This document shows positions 46,230-54,899 of a DNA stretch of 64,000 bases, one piece after another (positions within the stretch are counted from its first letter, which is position 1; the number at the start of each line of letters is the position of its first letter). Made by a program: the position numbers and the translations under genes. Source of the stretch: an uncultured Bacilli bacterium (GTDB lineage Bacteria; Bacillota_I; Bacilli_A; RF39; UBA660); contig CANQQV010000010.1 of assembly GCA_947626095.1 (NCBI GenBank), forward strand, positions 1 to 64,000, given 5' to 3'. Below the pieces are notes generated by a model. That model was not told the DNA's origin. It did not search any database and worked only from the letters and a program-made list of their open reading frames with translations.

Positions 46230-46775
46230 ATGCCATTATTATATAGTTTTTTATTTATAATTATTATTATTTGTGCATTAGGAATATTATATGTTTATCA
46301 GTTTAATAAATTAATGCATTCAAAAACTAAAATAGATCAGGCGGAATACTTAATTGATGAGGCTTTAAGAAATAGATATGATATCTTACTTAGAGCAGAT
46401 AAATTAATTCAAACAGAGTTAAAAAACGATAAAACTTATTTTAAAGGCTTAGATAAGATAAAAAAAGAAGATATTAGTAATTTTGATTTAGATCGTAAGT
46501 TAACAGAATATTTAAATTTATTAGAACAAATTAAAATAGATAATCCAACTTTAGGTGATGTTAAAGGTCTTAAAGATTTATTAAATGAAAATAAAAAAGA
46601 AGGCGAAAAATTACAAGCTGCTAAGTCTTATTATAATAAGTATACTAGTGAACTTAATGATTTGATTAGAACTTTTCCTTCTAATGTCGTAGCTAAGATG
46701 CATGGAATTAATATTAAAGCTTTCTTTGATGGAAAGAATTTAGAAGATACGATTATAGATGACTTTAAATTATGA
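46230..46775 (+). CDS. LemA family protein
   Basis: 181 residues: an N-terminal membrane segment (LLYSFLFIIIIICALGILYV), then a helical bundle ending in the family's typical segment YNKYTSELNDLIRTFPSNVV followed by FFDG. LemA proteins are membrane-anchored with a four-helix domain; function unclear. Start at 46230 follows TTGAGG. Confidence 0.85.
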   Translation: MPLLYSFLFIIIIICALGILYVYQFNKLMHSKTKIDQAEYLIDEALRNRYDILLRADKLIQTELKNDKTYFKGLDKIKKEDISNFDLDRKLTEYLNLLEQIKIDNPTLGDVKGLKDLLNENKKEGEKLQAAKSYYNKYTSELNDLIRTFPSNVVAKMHGINIKAFFDGKNLEDTIIDDFKL

Positions 46776-46805
46776 AAACTCTACAATGTAGAGTTTTATT
46801 TTTTT
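46773..46805. terminator. Terminator between lemA and ung
   Basis: Stem AAAACTCTAC (46775-46784) and GTAGAGTTTT (46788-46797), then a T run on the plus strand. It serves lemA and lies at the end of the converging ung gene. Confidence 0.8.
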
Positions 46806-47464
46806 GTTAAATCCCAGTCTATTTCTTTTAGATTGTGACTTTTTAGAAAGTTGTTAGTTTTAGAAAATGGTTTACTACCAAAGAAACCACTACGAGCTGA
46901 AAATGGTGATGGATGAGGAGAAGTTATTATTAAGTGGTTTGGGTTAGTAATGTATTTAGCTTTTTCTTTAGCAAAGTTACCCCACAAGATAAAAACAACT
47001 GGTTCTTCTTTTTGATTTAGGACTTTAATTATATAATCAGTAAGAAGTTCCCAACCTAAGTTACGATGAGAAGCTGGGGAATCTTTGACAACCGTTAAGA
47101 CAGCATTAAGCATTAGAACTCCTTCTTTGCCCCACTTAGTTAAATCGCCTGATTCAGCTATGGGAATATTTAAATCATCGTGGAGTTCTTTATATATGTT
47201 TTGTAAGGAAGGAGGAATTTTGACGCCTTCTTGTACCGAAAAAGATAAGCCATGAGCTTCGCCCTCACCATGATATGGATCTTGGCCGACAATTACTACT
47301 TTGGTATTGGAATAAGGTGTTAATTTAAGAGCATTAAAAATATAGTTTTTAGGTGGGTAGATGGTTTTTGTTTGATATTCCTTATCAACAATACTCATAA
47401 ATCGCTTAAATCCTTCACTATGCCAAATAATACTTAGTTTTTCATCCCAATCATTACCAATCAT
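46796..47464 (-). CDS. ung: Uracil-DNA glycosylase
   Basis: 222 residues. Removes uracil from DNA. Active-site motif GQDPYHGEGEAHGLSFSV with the catalytic Asp, and the C-terminal loop SPHPSPFSARSGFFG. Normal length for family 1. Confidence 0.97.
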   Translation of the reverse strand: MIGNDWDEKLSIIWHSEGFKRFMSIVDKEYQTKTIYPPKNYIFNALKLTPYSNTKVVIVGQDPYHGEGEAHGLSFSVQEGVKIPPSLQNIYKELHDDLNIPIAESGDLTKWGKEGVLMLNAVLTVVKDSPASHRNLGWELLTDYIIKVLNQKEEPVVFILWGNFAKEKAKYITNPNHLIITSPHPSPFSARSGFFGSKPFSKTNNFLKSHNLKEIDWDLTKK

Positions 47465-47514
47465 ATAATCACCTTCTTTGTTTAATTTATCATATTTTAT
47501 ATAGATTGTTAAGA

Positions 47515-47557
47515 AAGAAAAACAATGAAAAGATTATTTATGATACTTTTCATTGTT
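47515..47557 (-). terminator. Intrinsic terminator of rlmH
   Basis: On the minus strand: 12-bp stem AACAATGAAAAG / CTTTTCATTGTT (47546-47557 and 47521-47532), then TTTC. The stop codon of rlmH is in the loop. Confidence 0.75.
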
Positions 47558-47971
47558 TAATATTTTAAATGAACGATATATTTGTTCTAAAAGGATTCCT
47601 CTAAATAAGCCATGAGGGAAAGTCATTTTAGAAAAAGATAAACGGAAGTTAGCTATTTGTTTAAGTTCTTCATGAAGGCCTTCACTACTACCAATTAGAA
47701 AAGTTATTGTGCTATGCGTAATAAAAGTTTCATCAATCTTTTTAGCAAGAGATACTGAATCAAGCATTGTGCCATCAATATCTAAAGCTATTATATAATC
47801 TTCTTTACCAAGATGTTTTTCAATATTTATTTTCTCATTTGATAGATTATTTTCATCTTTAAGTTCAACTATTTCTAGTTTGTGATATTTATTGATACGT
47901 TCTTGGTAATCTTTGATTAATTTATTTAGATAATCTTCTTTTATTTTGCCTAAACAGATTATTTTAATCAT
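47534..47971 (-). CDS. rlmH: 23S rRNA (pseudouridine1915-N3)-methyltransferase
   Basis: 145 residues, SPOUT fold. FLIGSSEGLHEELKQIANFR and the C-terminal LSFSKMTFPHGLFRGILLEQ with a final aromatic YHK match RlmH. Methylates the loop of helix 69. It overlaps the upstream hydrolase gene by 4 bases, a pairing often seen in Firmicutes. Confidence 0.96.
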   Translation of the reverse strand: MIKIICLGKIKEDYLNKLIKDYQERINKYHKLEIVELKDENNLSNEKINIEKHLGKEDYIIALDIDGTMLDSVSLAKKIDETFITHSTITFLIGSSEGLHEELKQIANFRLSFSKMTFPHGLFRGILLEQIYRSFKILNNEKYHK

Positions 47972-48732
47972 AGTTCTATCAACTCACTTCGTTCTTTTTG
48001 GCGAGCGCATGAAACATTAGTAAAATCTATGTCATATTCTTTAAATACTTCTTTTAATGTTTCTAAGGCTTTTTCTTCAGTGTTGTTATGTTGAGACAAA
48101 TGGCTTAGTAAGATCTTTTTGGTATTTGGACCGATTATTTTAGCTAGATAAATAGCACTATCGCGATTAGATAAGTGACCATAAGGTCCAGCAACACGAT
48201 CTTTTAACCATTTAGGATATGGGCCATTCATTAGCATTTCGATATCGTGATTACTTTCAAATAAGTAAAAATCGAGATTACTAATTTTTTTAAAATATTT
48301 TTGGTTAATAAAGCCAGTATCAGTCATATAAAGCATAGATTTACCATTGCTCTTTAAGATGTAACTACGAGAATCAGAAGTATCGTGGGATGTTTTAATG
48401 ATATCGACAGTTAGATCATCTAAATATACAGCATCATCAAATAAAAGAATATTTTCATAGTATTTAAGATATTCTAGTTCAGAAAACATTTGGGGACTTA
48501 AACAAATAGTTGGTTTATATTTTTTTATTATATTTTTTAAAGCTTTGATATGGTCGTCATGTACATGAGTAATAAAGATATAGTCTATATCTTCTAAATT
48601 AACAGAAAGCTCAGAAAGTTGGTCTTTAATGTACTTAATTGTTGTTCCAGCATCTAATAATATTTTATGATTATCTGTTTCAACGTATGTTACATTGCCT
48701 TCTGAGCCACTTGCTAAATTACAAATTTTCAT
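47968..48732 (-). CDS. Metallo-beta-lactamase fold protein, YycJ/WalJ type
   Basis: 254 residues. Begins LASGSEGNVTYVETDNHKIL as in YycJ, with the metal site FITHVHDDHIKAL, TSHDTSDS, TDTG and the late SHLSQHNN. YycJ belongs to the WalRK operon in Bacillus and has exonuclease-like features, but walRK is not here. I use the ATG at 48732 because it shares a TAATG with the upstream gene; ATG 48741 is also in frame. Confidence 0.9.
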   Translation of the reverse strand: MKICNLASGSEGNVTYVETDNHKILLDAGTTIKYIKDQLSELSVNLEDIDYIFITHVHDDHIKALKNIIKKYKPTICLSPQMFSELEYLKYYENILLFDDAVYLDDLTVDIIKTSHDTSDSRSYILKSNGKSMLYMTDTGFINQKYFKKISNLDFYLFESNHDIEMLMNGPYPKWLKDRVAGPYGHLSNRDSAIYLAKIIGPNTKKILLSHLSQHNNTEEKALETLKEVFKEYDIDFTNVSCARQKERSELIEL

Positions 48733-50282
48733 TATTTCCATAACCTTAGTGGATTAATTGATTTACCACCATTGTATGGACGACCATTAAATAAACCAAA
48801 GTGAAGATGAACACCAGTTGCAACTCCTGTTTTACCCATTAAACCAATACGTTGTCCTCGTTTAACTCTCTGCCCTACAGAGACTATCATCGCACATTCA
48901 GAAGTTTTATATTGACGATATGGAACGTCTGTTTTGTACTTAGTAGACATGTGACCATATAAAGTATAGTAGCCATTATCATGTTCTATTACGACGTTAC
49001 AACCTGATGATTTACCAGCTATACCACCCCATCCAGCATTGATTACAACACCATCTAAAGCAGCATATATTGGTGAGTTATCACCAGTACCAGAAATATC
49101 AATACCATCATGGAATGAACCCCAACGCCATTCATAACCAGAAGTTATTTTGTAAGGATGGTTAGTTGGCCAATACCATTCACCACCTAGATCTAAAGGT
49201 TTACCAGTAATGCCACCACCACTTGAACGTTTTTTAGTTCCTTTAACAACTATCTTATTTTGAATATTACGAACTATAGATTCAGTTTTTAAATCAACAC
49301 GTTGTTGGTTTTCTTCACCGTTTATAAATTGGGCACGGGAAGAGATACGGCTTATACCGTTTATTCCTTCTTGGATAGTTTCAGAATAATCAGTATATTT
49401 AGTATTATCTTCTTGATAGACTGTTTGATATTGTTGTTCGACATCTTCAACAATGTACTCTTCATAAACAAAGGTTAAGACAGGGTTGATTAAGGATACG
49501 TCGAGTTTTTGACCTATAGCAAGTAAAGTATCAACACTTTTAATATTTTGATTAGCTATTAGTAATTCACTAGTATTTAATTTGTTATTTTCAGCGATTT
49601 TTTCGATGGTATCACCTTGAACAACCGTATATTCTTTAACATCATTATTTTCACCAAATAATAAGTATCTAGTTAAATCAGCAACATCAGTATATATTTT
49701 TTCATCAACACTGATATAGGCTTCTTTAATAGAAATATCTTCTTCAAATAACATTCTTTCAATTATGAAACCAGTATCTGATATTTCAGGTTGTAAACCT
49801 TCGATATACTGATTATAACGTTCTTCAGTAACGAAAGTCTTAGCCACGTTTTTAATAGCTTCTTCAAAAATAGATTTATCTAATACATAAATATATTTAG
49901 TAGGATTTTCTTCATCATCACTTTTAATAGTTATAGTATATCCCTTAATTGTAAAAGTTTTTTCGTCTTTAATATAATCATATACTTCTCTAGCAGATGA
50001 CAATTTTTCTTCAAAGGTATTTTTAGGGACAATTTGGAAGCCCTTTGGTGGATATACTTGATCAACTTTATATTCGTTTTTTATTTCACTTTGTTCTTCG
50101 TTAATAAGTTTGTATAATTCGTCTTTAGAATTAATTATCCCTATTTTTACACCATCTAAATATACTTGATATAAGTTATTAGGATTTTCACTATCATTTT
50201 CAAAAAAGAAGTTAAGGCCAAGAAGACCACCTAATAAAATAGTAAAGATAGTAGATAAAATAATACTTTTTGTTTTATGCAT
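48732..50282 (-). CDS. Membrane-anchored LysM-G5-M23 endopeptidase
   Basis: 516 residues. N-terminal anchor (SIILSTIFTILLGGLLGLNF), a 170-residue lead domain, LysM (about 220-265; YTVVQGDTIEKIAENNKLNT), a G5 domain (about 270-350) and a C-terminal M23 domain. The metal site is intact: HDGIDIS, and HLHFGLF near the end. Binds and cleaves peptidoglycan. Start 50282 (MHKTKS) follows AAGGAAG and lies inside the dnaB end. The LysM-G5-M23 order recalls wall hydrolases of Clostridia, including some used in sporulation. Confidence 0.9.
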   Translation of the reverse strand: MHKTKSIILSTIFTILLGGLLGLNFFFENDSENPNNLYQVYLDGVKIGIINSKDELYKLINEEQSEIKNEYKVDQVYPPKGFQIVPKNTFEEKLSSAREVYDYIKDEKTFTIKGYTITIKSDDEENPTKYIYVLDKSIFEEAIKNVAKTFVTEERYNQYIEGLQPEISDTGFIIERMLFEEDISIKEAYISVDEKIYTDVADLTRYLLFGENNDVKEYTVVQGDTIEKIAENNKLNTSELLIANQNIKSVDTLLAIGQKLDVSLINPVLTFVYEEYIVEDVEQQYQTVYQEDNTKYTDYSETIQEGINGISRISSRAQFINGEENQQRVDLKTESIVRNIQNKIVVKGTKKRSSGGGITGKPLDLGGEWYWPTNHPYKITSGYEWRWGSFHDGIDISGTGDNSPIYAALDGVVINAGWGGIAGKSSGCNVVIEHDNGYYTLYGHMSTKYKTDVPYRQYKTSECAMIVSVGQRVKRGQRIGLMGKTGVATGVHLHFGLFNGRPYNGGKSINPLRLWK

Positions 50283-51633
50283 TTTCATCTTCCTTTTCCG
50301 TCGCCAAATAATTTCTAAAATTACTCATGTTAAGCTCGAATAGTAATTGGAATTTACCAGTAGATCCTTTACGATGCTTAGCGACAATTATATCAGCGGG
50401 AACATTATTTTCTTTATTTAATTCAGTTTTAGCTTTGTAATAATCATTACGATTAATAAATAGAACTAAATCGGCATCTTGCTCGATTGAACCTGATTCA
50501 CGTAAGTCAGCTAACATTGGCTGATTATTTTCACGTTTTTCAGCAGTACGGTTTAATTGCGCTAAAGCAATTACGGGAACTTTTAATTCCATAGCCATCG
50601 TTTTAAAGGCACGGGAAATTTCAGATACTTCTCTTTCACGAGAATCTGGACGTTTACCACCACTAGTTACTAATTGTAGGTAGTCGATGATAACAAGCGC
50701 TAGCCCCTCTTCTTTATTAGCTAGATTACGGCATTTAGCTTTTATTTCAGCCGCTGTAATACCAGCATCATCAACAATTTGAATATTAGTATCAGCTAAC
50801 TGACTATTAGCTTCATTAATTCTTTTCCAATCATCATGGTTTAATTGACCCGTTTGAAGTTTTTTAGAATCTACTTGACCAACAGCTGAACGCATACGAT
50901 TAACTAGTTGTTCAGCTGGCATTTCTAAGTTAAAGATAGCGACAGCTTTTTTAGTATTTTTAGCAGCATTAACAGCAATATTTAAAGCAAAAGCTGTTTT
51001 ACCCATACCAGGACGGGCAGCAACGATGATAAGTTCACCTTCATGTAAGCCAGATGTTGTTTTATCTAAGTCATAGAAACCAGTTGGAACACCAGTAATC
51101 TCTGATTTGTTTTTAGATAGTAATTCTAGTTGTTCTTGAGCTCTAGCAACAGCATCTTTAATATGGATAAAGTCGCTCGTTTGACGCTCTTTAACAACAT
51201 TTAATATTCTTTTTTCAGCTTCATCTAAAGTACGAGTAACATCTTCGTCTTCTTCGTAAGCATCTGTTACGATATCAGTAGCTGTTTCAATTAAGTTACG
51301 CATGATAGCTTTATCTTTGACTATTTTAATATAGTAATCAAGGTTTGCAGCAGTAGCAACTGAATCGATTACTTCGCTGATGTAATCAATACCACCAACG
51401 GAAGATAAGTTTTTCTTTTTATCTAATTCTTCTTTTATAGTTGTTATATCAATTGGTATTTTATTTTCGTAACAACTTTTTATTGCAGCAAATAACTTTT
51501 TATTGGCATCACTATAGAACATGTCTTCATATAGTTCATCACAAATTTTTGTAACGGCATTTTTATTTAAGAATGCAACACCTAAAACACTCATTTCTGC
51601 TTCTAAGTTTTGGGGCATTTTTCTTGTTGGCAT
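50275..51633 (-). CDS. dnaB: Replicative DNA helicase
   Basis: 452 residues. N-terminal helical domain (MPQNLEAEMSVLGVAFLNKN), linker, and RecA-like ATPase with Walker A AARPGMGKTAFA and Walker B LVIIDYLQL. Loaded by DnaC/DnaI-type factors at forks. Start 51633 follows AGGTGATAATA. It follows rplI by 9 bases, the usual Bacilli order. Confidence 0.97.
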   Translation of the reverse strand: MPTRKMPQNLEAEMSVLGVAFLNKNAVTKICDELYEDMFYSDANKKLFAAIKSCYENKIPIDITTIKEELDKKKNLSSVGGIDYISEVIDSVATAANLDYYIKIVKDKAIMRNLIETATDIVTDAYEEDEDVTRTLDEAEKRILNVVKERQTSDFIHIKDAVARAQEQLELLSKNKSEITGVPTGFYDLDKTTSGLHEGELIIVAARPGMGKTAFALNIAVNAAKNTKKAVAIFNLEMPAEQLVNRMRSAVGQVDSKKLQTGQLNHDDWKRINEANSQLADTNIQIVDDAGITAAEIKAKCRNLANKEEGLALVIIDYLQLVTSGGKRPDSREREVSEISRAFKTMAMELKVPVIALAQLNRTAEKRENNQPMLADLRESGSIEQDADLVLFINRNDYYKAKTELNKENNVPADIIVAKHRKGSTGKFQLLFELNMSNFRNYLATEKEDENA

Positions 51634-51642
51634 TATTATCAC

Positions 51643-52083
51643 CTACTTTTTAAGGGTTACTTTAATTACTCCTTTAACTTTTTTATGTAATTCAACTTCT
51701 ATATTATGAGTTCCTAATGAATCAATAGGATAAGTTATATTAATCTTCTTTTTATCAATATCGATTCCTTGTTTTTTTAGTTCTTCACATATTTGTTTAG
51801 AAGATACTGTACCGAAGACTTTATCTTGTTCTCCAGTTTTAACTTTAATAACTACTTCAATATTTTTAAGTTTTTCAACAATTTTTTCGCATTCAGCAAT
51901 ATAAGCATCTTCTTTAGCTTTTCTTTCATCTAATTCTTTAGCTAAAATTTTCTTACTAGTTGTTGTAGCGGCAACGGCTAGGCCATTTTTAATTAGGAAA
52001 TTTCTAGCATATCCATCACTAACATCAATTATTTGATCTTTTTTCCCCTGCTTTTTAACATCTTGAAGTAAAATAACTTTCAT
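51643..52083 (-). CDS. rplI: Large ribosomal subunit protein bL9
   Basis: 146 residues ([32 protein letters not shown]). N-terminal rRNA-binding domain, long central helix and C-terminal domain are complete. Start 52083 follows GAGGAGTGATAAA. Confidence 0.97.
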   Translation of the reverse strand: MKVILLQDVKKQGKKDQIIDVSDGYARNFLIKNGLAVAATTTSKKILAKELDERKAKEDAYIAECEKIVEKLKNIEVVIKVKTGEQDKVFGTVSSKQICEELKKQGIDIDKKKINITYPIDSLGTHNIEVELHKKVKGVIKVTLKK

Positions 52084-52177
52084 TTTATCACTCCTCAATA
52101 AATGTCTGTATTTAATTATACCAAATATTAATTAATTAATAAATACCATGGTTAATTGCTTAATGGTTAATATTATA

Positions 52178-52209
52178 GCATAAAAAAAACAAATAGTTTC
52201 CTATTTGTT
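52178..52209 (-). terminator. Intrinsic terminator of the 52201 WXG gene
   Basis: On the minus strand: AACAAATAG, loop GAAA, CTATTTGTT, then eight T. The TAG stop codon is within the stem. Confidence 0.85.
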
Positions 52210-52512
52210 TCCCATTGCATCTGTAATTTGTGAACCAACTTTAATATCAGCTTCTTCATTACGATTAGTAACTGTATAAATATGATTTTTCATTGTAACA
52301 ACATTACTATAGAATACTTCGTAATTTCTTCTTAATTCTTGATAACGAGCATTTGCTTCTTCAGCTCCACTACTACGCCACCCTTCGCCATATAAGCTGT
52401 TCATTGTTGTATCTATACCATCAAAAACTCCTTGAATATTATCAGCTATTCCTTTGATTGTATCAGCATATGATCTTGCTGATGCATAGTCAGATTGTTC
52501 AAATTCGTTCAT
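52201..52512 (-). CDS. WXG100-like protein, second of a pair
   Basis: 103 residues in the size range of WXG100 proteins: two long helices with the central turn YGEGWRSSGAEEA (a W-R-S instead of W-x-G). WXG100 proteins are exported in pairs by type VII secretion. The upstream gene, 14 bases away, is a similar small protein, so the two may be a heterodimer. No export machinery lies in the window. Confidence 0.78.
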   Translation of the reverse strand: MNEFEQSDYASARSYADTIKGIADNIQGVFDGIDTTMNSLYGEGWRSSGAEEANARYQELRRNYEVFYSNVVTMKNHIYTVTNRNEEADIKVGSQITDAMGNK

Positions 52513-52526
52513 ATAATATTTCCTTT

Positions 52527-52832
52527 CTATTGTTCAAATAAATTTTTTCCCTCTTGGGCATTTTGTTCTTCAGTTTCGTTTAAAGTATTTGCTCCACTTG
52601 AAATTGTTTCTCCTAATGTATTTATTAAGGCTTCAAATTCATTAAGATTATTTACTTGAGCATCTACTGATGTTCCAAAATTATTTGCAGAGTCACCACG
52701 CCAAATATCTAATAATCCTTCTTTATTTCTTTGTAATTGTTCTATTTGATCGTGTAATTGATTTGCATATTCTACTGTTTTTCTTCCTTGTTCATCCATT
52801 ACTTCTGGAGATACATATAGTCCGTTTGCCAT
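52527..52832 (-). CDS. WXG100 family protein, first of a pair
   Basis: 101 residues, helix-turn-helix hairpin with a WXG-type turn LLDIWRGDSANNFG near residue 47. The start at 52832 (MANGLYVSPEVM) follows AGAGG; an ATG at 52841 is too close to it. Co-transcribed with the gene at 52201. Confidence 0.82.
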   Translation of the reverse strand: MANGLYVSPEVMDEQGRKTVEYANQLHDQIEQLQRNKEGLLDIWRGDSANNFGTSVDAQVNNLNEFEALINTLGETISSGANTLNETEEQNAQEGKNLFEQ

Positions 52833-52931
52833 TTTGCACATCCTCTCTCTATTTTATTTATATCATATTTTGATTTGGCTTTAAAGATTTTTTACTTTTT
52901 GTTTACATATTATCTGGGCCTTTTTATCTTA

Positions 52932-53837
52932 TTAGGCTGTTTGCTCTTTTGCGGTGTCTTCAGAATTATTTTCTTTATATAAAATTGATTTAGCTTGTTC
53001 AGTCACTATAGTTTTGGTTTCGGCTTCAACATTTTCTTTTTCATCAGCATCATCTGCTTTTTCATCTTTTGACTCAGTATCTTCTTTAGTGTCAGCTAAA
53101 GTATCTTTGTATTCCTCAAACATCTTCTTTATTGTTTTTTCTTCTTGGTAGCCTTCAAGTTCTTTTAGAACTTTTCCATTTTTTACTAATGATATTGTAC
53201 TTTCTTTATCGGTTGTTTCGACGAAAGTAACTGGAATTTTATTAGCAATAGCAATTTCTGTGACCATAGCGATGTACTCTTGATTTTTTTTTTCTTTACT
53301 ATTTGCTTTGATAACAAGAGTTGTCTGATCTTTGATTTTATCTTCTAAATCTTTTTCTTCGATAATATTAAATAAACCTGCGGTAATTAATGAAGCAAAT
53401 AGTGGAGTTTCAAATAAATTAACTGTTTCTGGTTCAGTTACGACACCACCATAACCTACGTAACCACCATAGCTACTAGAGCCGTTATATCCGCCATTAT
53501 TATTACCATAATTAAGAGAATTATTTTGACTATTTGTTTCTTGAGGATTATTATTTGGTTCTTCACTTGGGCTAGATTCAAACTTCATGCCATTTTGTAA
53601 GTTTGTATGCGATGATACAACGCTTTTTAAAACGTTCATAGTATTAGAGACTTTAGTGGCACATGCATCAAGATTATTAGCTATTGATGTTTTGGCAGTA
53701 GCAAAATCAAAACCATCTTCATTACTTGTATCATAGCCGCTAACGCTATTTTTAGTTTCTTTAACATTGTTTGCGATAGTATTTAGGGAATCAGCTGATC
53801 CAGTTACACTATCTGTATTTAACATGAAAACTGTCAT
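52932..53837 (-). CDS. WXG-like protein with linker and thioredoxin-like domain
   Basis: 301 residues. Residues 1-95 are helical and WXG100-sized; 96-140 form a linker of Asn, Gly, Tyr and Ser (YNGSSSYGGYVGYGGVV). Residues about 170-250 look like a shortened thioredoxin fold: strand TTLVIKAN, helix, strand IPVTFVET, then ISLVKNGKVLKELEGY as in the last strands of thioredoxin. There is no CxxC, so no redox activity is expected. The last 60 residues are very acidic. It is a paralogue of the protein at 55757-56680. The thioredoxin likeness is by eye. Confidence 0.72.
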   Translation of the reverse strand: MTVFMLNTDSVTGSADSLNTIANNVKETKNSVSGYDTSNEDGFDFATAKTSIANNLDACATKVSNTMNVLKSVVSSHTNLQNGMKFESSPSEEPNNNPQETNSQNNSLNYGNNNGGYNGSSSYGGYVGYGGVVTEPETVNLFETPLFASLITAGLFNIIEEKDLEDKIKDQTTLVIKANSKEKKNQEYIAMVTEIAIANKIPVTFVETTDKESTISLVKNGKVLKELEGYQEEKTIKKMFEEYKDTLADTKEDTESKDEKADDADEKENVEAETKTIVTEQAKSILYKENNSEDTAKEQTA

Positions 53838-53860
53838 ATTATTTCCTCCTATTTTATTAA

Positions 53861-54388
53861 TTAATTTTTATTGCTTAGTTTAGGAATTGATTGAGGAGCA
53901 TAAGCACTAATTGCCTCTCCTGAGAAATCAGTTTCAGAAATAGCTGTTGCTGTTAATGTTTTACTAGAAGCTTCATTAAGAGCATTATTTATTTCAGTTG
54001 TTAAATCGTTTTTTATTTGCGTGTAGTCGGTGACCTTTTTCTGCCAACTTGAAATTTCGCTAGAATAATCAGTGGTATATTCACCTTTTTCATTTTTAGT
54101 TCGACTGTTTTGACAATCGTTATAATAATTTAACTTTTCGTTAGCTGTTTTAAGATTGGCTTTGTTTTCTTCATATTCTTTGTATTTATCACAAGCCTTA
54201 GCAAAGGCTTCCATTTGTTCATCAATTGTTGGAAAAAATTCACTTATAAAACTTTGAGTTTGAGATGTTAAACTATCATATGAAGATCCTTGCCATGAAC
54301 CATTAATACTTTCTAATGATGAAGAAAAACTATCTTTGGCTGTAGATATTTTATCTTTATCTCCTCTAACTACATCACTGCTAACCAT
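53861..54388 (-). CDS. WXG-type helical protein of the 'MVSS' type, without enzyme domain
   Basis: 175 residues. N-terminus MVSSDVVRGDKDKISTAKDS, turn NGSWQGSSYDSLTSQ (WXG-type), then long helices to about residue 150 and a short tail. It matches residues 1-140 of the C39-peptidase protein at 57289-58209 (MVSSGTVNGDSQTL, VWQGPSKDNA) but stops where that protein gains its peptidase. Leader gene of the minus-strand half of module 2. Confidence 0.8.
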   Translation of the reverse strand: MVSSDVVRGDKDKISTAKDSFSSSLESINGSWQGSSYDSLTSQTQSFISEFFPTIDEQMEAFAKACDKYKEYEENKANLKTANEKLNYYNDCQNSRTKNEKGEYTTDYSSEISSWQKKVTDYTQIKNDLTTEINNALNEASSKTLTATAISETDFSGEAISAYAPQSIPKLSNKN

Positions 54389-54422
54389 TTTGAATCGCCT
54401 CCTAGATTACCTTCTATAATAT

Positions 54423-54451
54423 ATTTTATCATTCGAATAGAATGTTGACAA
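54423..54451 (-). promoter_or_regulatory. Promoter of the 54388-52932 gene pair
   Basis: On the minus strand: -35 TTGTCA (54446-54451), 17-nt spacer, -10 TAAAAT (54423-54428), 35 bases before the ATG. The -35 hexamer lies inside the first copy of the 11-bp repeat. Confidence 0.75.
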
Positions 54452-54483
54452 TTTTTTTATTTAATAAAATGGATGTTGACAAT
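54442..54483. repeat. 11-bp direct repeat in the divergent WXG promoter region
   Basis: ATGTTGACAAT occurs at 54442-54452 and 54473-54483, 31 bases apart, i.e. three helical turns. This is the only intergenic region shared by the two halves of module 2. It could be an operator; no known regulator is recognised. Confidence 0.6.
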
Positions 54484-54594
54484 AGATAGGTATTTATTTA
54501 CTTTGAGATGTAAAATTTTAGTTCTTTAGGAATATTTATAGCATTTTCTTATTTAAAATGATAAACTGAAAGTAGTAATAATAGGAGGGTATTT

Positions 54595-54882
54595 ATGGCA
54601 AAATATGTATGTGATTTTGAACAAGTCACTTCTATTGGAGATGAAGTATGTAACTTAGTTAGTGATACACGAAGTGCGTTAGATACTTATTCTTCTGGTA
54701 TTGAAAATAATTTATCTTCTTGGTCTGGAGACGCGAAATCAGCATTTTCTTCTACTAGCTCTTCAGTAGTAACGCAAACTAAGACAGATTTGGAATATGT
54801 TACAGCTCTAGGAAATTATATAAAAGCTTGTGCTCAAGCAGTTCAAACGGTTGAAGAGAAACTGACAGAGATGAAAATTTAA
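54595..54882 (+). CDS. WXG100 family protein of module 2
   Basis: 95 residues: two helices around LSSWSGDAKSAFSS (WXG). Nearly the same length and start (MAKYVCDFEQV) as the protein at 58644-58931 (MAKYVCDFDAI). Ribosome binding site AGGAGGG. Followed 17 bases later by the lysozyme-fusion gene. Probably the secretion partner of that protein. Confidence 0.88.
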   Translation: MAKYVCDFEQVTSIGDEVCNLVSDTRSALDTYSSGIENNLSSWSGDAKSAFSSTSSSVVTQTKTDLEYVTALGNYIKACAQAVQTVEEKLTEMKI

Positions 54883-54899
54883 AAGAAAGGAAATGTAAC

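Noticed and set aside
46141-46236. N-terminal extension of the metallo-hydrolase to 46236
   Set aside because: The extension runs through the promoter, and the ATG at 46140 has a good ribosome binding site and the normal family start.
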